The notes under the pieces were generated by a model that was given only the letters and a program-made list of their open reading frames with translations, had not been told where the DNA came from and made no database searches. From the NCBI GenBank assembly GCA_017395085.1, contig JAFPWF010000003.1, positions 110,334 through 174,333 of the forward strand: a DNA stretch of 64,000 nt, in the 5' to 3' direction. The position numbers and the translations under genes were made by a program. Source of the DNA: Oscillospiraceae bacterium (GTDB lineage: Bacteria > Bacillota > Clostridia > Oscillospirales > Oscillospiraceae). Of this stretch, positions 62,248 through 64,000 are shown piece after piece; positions within the stretch are counted from its first letter, which is position 1; each line of letters starts with the position of its first letter.

Positions 62248-63522
62248 ATGAACTACAGGAGCATGAGTCGATCCGAGCAGATGGAAGAGCTGCAGAAGCA
62301 GCAGGCAAATTTGGAAGTCCTGAAGGCCAAAGGACTGAAGCTGGACATGTCCCGCGGCAAACCGGGAAAGGCACAGCTGGACCTGGTCAGCGATATTCTG
62401 ACGGTTCTGACCGACCCGGCCGACTGTATCGTGGACGGAACGGATGTTCGCAACTACGGCATCCTGGCCGGCCTGCCGGCAGCAAAGGCGCTCTTTGCCG
62501 ATGTTCTGGGCTGCAAGCCCGAAGAATGCTTCATCGGCGGTACCGCCAGCCTGACCCTGATGTATGATACGATTGCAAAGGCTTATACCCACGGTCTGCT
62601 GCACAGTGAAAAACCCTGGTGCAAACTGGACAAGGTGAAGTTCCTCTGCCCGGCTCCCGGGTATGACCGCCACTTCAAAATCACCGAGAGTTTCGGGTTT
62701 GAGCTCATCACGGTTGAAATGACACCGGACGGCCCGGACATGGACCAGGTGGAAGAGCTGGTCAAAGATCCGGAAGTCAAGGGCATCTGGTGTGTGCCGA
62801 AGTACTCCAACCCAGACGGCATCATTTACAGCGAGGAAACCATCCGCCGTTTTGCCCATCTGAAGCCGGCAGCGCCTGACTTTGTGCTGATGTGGGACAA
62901 CGCCTACTGCGTCCACGAGTTCGACGGGGATTATGTGCCCTTCCCGGACATCATCAGCCTCTGCCGCGAGGCAGGAAATCCCGACATGGTGTTTGAGTAC
63001 GCCTCCACGTCGAAAATCACCTTCCCCGGTGCAGGCATCTCTGTTATGGCGGCCAGTGAGGCGAACCAGAAGTACATGCAGAAACTCCTTGGCATCCAAA
63101 TGATCAGTTACGACAAGGTGAACCAGTTGCGCCATGTCAAGTACCTGAAGAACAAAGAGGGAACCATTGCTGTTATGAAGAAGCATGCCGGAGTTCTCGG
63201 GCCGAAGTTCAAGATGGTGCTTGATACTCTGGAACGCGAGATTGCTCCGCTGGGCATTGCGGAGTGGCAGAAGCCAAAGGGCGGATACTTTGTAAGCGTC
63301 AATACCATGGACGGTATTGCGAAGCGGACTCTGGCGCTTTGCAAAGAAGCGGGCGTCGTGATGACTTCCGCTGGCGCGACCTTCCCCTACGGAAAGGATC
63401 CTCGGGACCGCAACATTCGCGTTGCGCCGAGCCTGCCCCCGGTTTCCGAACTGGAGCAGGCCATGGAAGTCTTCTGTGTCAGTATGAAGATTGCTGCACT
63501 GGAGAAGCTGCTGACAGAATAA
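62248..63522 (+). CDS. Aspartate aminotransferase-like PLP enzyme (subgroup Ic, Aminotran_MocR type)
   Basis: The 424-residue protein is a fold-type I aminotransferase. LDMSRGKPGKAQLDL near residues 32-46 is the substrate-side loop, NYGILAGLPAAKALFADVLG near 69-88, and KYSNPDGIIYSEE near 185-197 with the conserved Asn-Pro. The PLP Lys lies in EYASTSKITFPGAG near 248-261, and GGYFVSVNT and the Arg in RNIRVAPSLP near 388-397 complete the site. The arrangement is typical of subgroup Ic enzymes that transaminate aspartate. AAAGGA lies before the ATG. Confidence 0.92.
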   Translation: MNYRSMSRSEQMEELQKQQANLEVLKAKGLKLDMSRGKPGKAQLDLVSDILTVLTDPADCIVDGTDVRNYGILAGLPAAKALFADVLGCKPEECFIGGTASLTLMYDTIAKAYTHGLLHSEKPWCKLDKVKFLCPAPGYDRHFKITESFGFELITVEMTPDGPDMDQVEELVKDPEVKGIWCVPKYSNPDGIIYSEETIRRFAHLKPAAPDFVLMWDNAYCVHEFDGDYVPFPDIISLCREAGNPDMVFEYASTSKITFPGAGISVMAASEANQKYMQKLLGIQMISYDKVNQLRHVKYLKNKEGTIAVMKKHAGVLGPKFKMVLDTLEREIAPLGIAEWQKPKGGYFVSVNTMDGIAKRTLALCKEAGVVMTSAGATFPYGKDPRDRNIRVAPSLPPVSELEQAMEVFCVSMKIAALEKLLTE

Positions 63523-63636
63523 GCCGGGAACATGCACAGAAACATTCCGGCAGGCGCCGGTATGCCGAGAGAAGTATTTCCTGACAGGCCTGCAATTGGT
63601 GCAGAATGACGGATTTGCAGCAAAATGCACAGATAA

Positions 63637-63675
63637 ATGGTGGTTCAGCATATAGCTGAACCACCATATTTTGTG
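63637..63675 (+). terminator. Intrinsic terminator after the aminotransferase
   Basis: A 13-bp perfect stem (ATGGTGGTTCAGC / GCTGAACCACCAT) followed by ATTTTGTGG. The 63523-63636 stretch shows nothing else recognisable. Confidence 0.8.
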
Positions 63676-63721
63676 GTAAAAAAACAGAATCAACAATCCC
63701 GCAAAAACATGAAAAAAGAAC

Positions 63722-63750
63722 TTGACTTTTGGGATTACGGGTGCTATATT
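63722..63750 (+). promoter_or_regulatory. rRNA operon promoter P1 (probable)
   Basis: TTGACT, 17 nt, TATATT. It shares the CTTGACTTTTGG block with P2, 103 bp downstream. Confidence 0.75.
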
Positions 63751-63824
63751 AGCCAAGCGCCGCAGGAAAGACGGCCCGGATTTCTAACAATTAAACAAAA
63801 GATTGAGGATTTATAAAAAAGTTC

Positions 63825-63853
63825 TTGACTTTTGGTTTTAACTGTAGTATTCT
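63825..63853 (+). promoter_or_regulatory. rRNA operon promoter P2 (probable)
   Basis: TTGACT, 17 nt, TATTCT, with the same CTTGACTTTTGG block as P1. Confidence 0.75.
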
Positions 63854-64000
63854 AATTAGGCTGTCGCGGAAGCGGCGGGAAGCACCTTGAAAATTGAACA
63901 ATGCAAGAAAGCTAAAGCAAAATTTAGCACCAAACGGGAACTTTAAAGGGGCATCGGAAACGATGTTCCGGAAAATTCTTTTGAGAGCTGGAAAGCTTAA
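63854..64000 (+). other. Leader of an rRNA operon (16S start beyond the window)
   Basis: The sequence contains CTTGAAAATTGAACAATG, a common Firmicutes pre-16S leader string, followed by a GCTAAA/TTTAGC hairpin. The 16S start sequence (GAGAGTTTGATC-like) is not yet reached at 64000, so no rRNA is annotated. Confidence 0.65.

Overview
The window is 64 kb of a moderately GC-rich (roughly mid-50s % by eye) bacterial chromosome around the replication origin. Gene content and style point to an anaerobic Clostridia member, probably Oscillospiraceae-like. The basis is the Firmicutes-type origin order dnaA-dnaN-yaaA-recF-remB-gyrB-gyrA, parAB with consensus parS sites, the YhaM nuclease, strong AGGAGG ribosome binding sites, a single-polypeptide pyruvate:ferredoxin oxidoreductase and a tripartite TAXI-TRAP transporter. 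The family-level assignment is an inference. I found no tRNA gene, CRISPR array, insertion sequence or phage gene.

Left part (1-23.9 kb), nutrient and surface functions. A glycine-riboswitch-controlled Na+/amino-acid symporter is followed by a macrodomain/TrmO/LUD operon. Next is a GntR-controlled divergent catabolic operon (membrane protein, cyclase-family hydrolase, two-subunit transketolase, Gfo/Idh/MocA oxidoreductase), with three similar operator palindromes in the intergenic region. Then come a D-aminoacylase-like amidohydrolase, a four-carbon-acid-sugar kinase (DUF1537), a HAD phosphatase and a TAXI-TRAP uptake system. A GtrII-like membrane protein is coupled to two tandem paralogous leucine-rich-repeat lipoproteins. 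A membrane-anchored barnase-type RNase and enolase end this part.

Central part (23.9-45.2 kb), chromosome maintenance. All genes lie on the minus strand: parA-parB-serS-mscL-dnaA-oriC-dnaN-yaaA-recF-remB-gyrB-gyrA-rnhA-GNAT-mfd-PpiC-M3 peptidase-yhaM, many with 4-nt stop/start overlaps. The dnaA-dnaN gap lacks TTATCCACA boxes. It carries four same-orientation TTTTCGACA/TTATCGACA 9-mers next to TAG (3'-GAT-5') triplets resembling DnaA-trios. DnaA itself has Asn in place of the usual Asp of its GRDHTT motif. Three perfect parS sites sit upstream of parA, where gene orientation flips.

Right part (45.2-64 kb), metabolism. rpsT, a lipid kinase, a phosphodiester-glycosidase-like protein and a Na/Pi cotransporter run on the plus strand. 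A minus-strand block follows: a paired DUF5058-type permease, an M20 peptidase, an ATPase, a MoaE-like protein and a hydroxyacid-dehydrogenase/glycerate-2-kinase pair that yields 2-phosphoglycerate, the enolase substrate. Beyond it are PFOR, a YitT protein, a membrane protein with a Pro/Glu/Ala-rich tail and a type Ic aminotransferase. The window ends in tandem strong promoters and a leader that look like the start of an rRNA operon, with 16S lying just outside.
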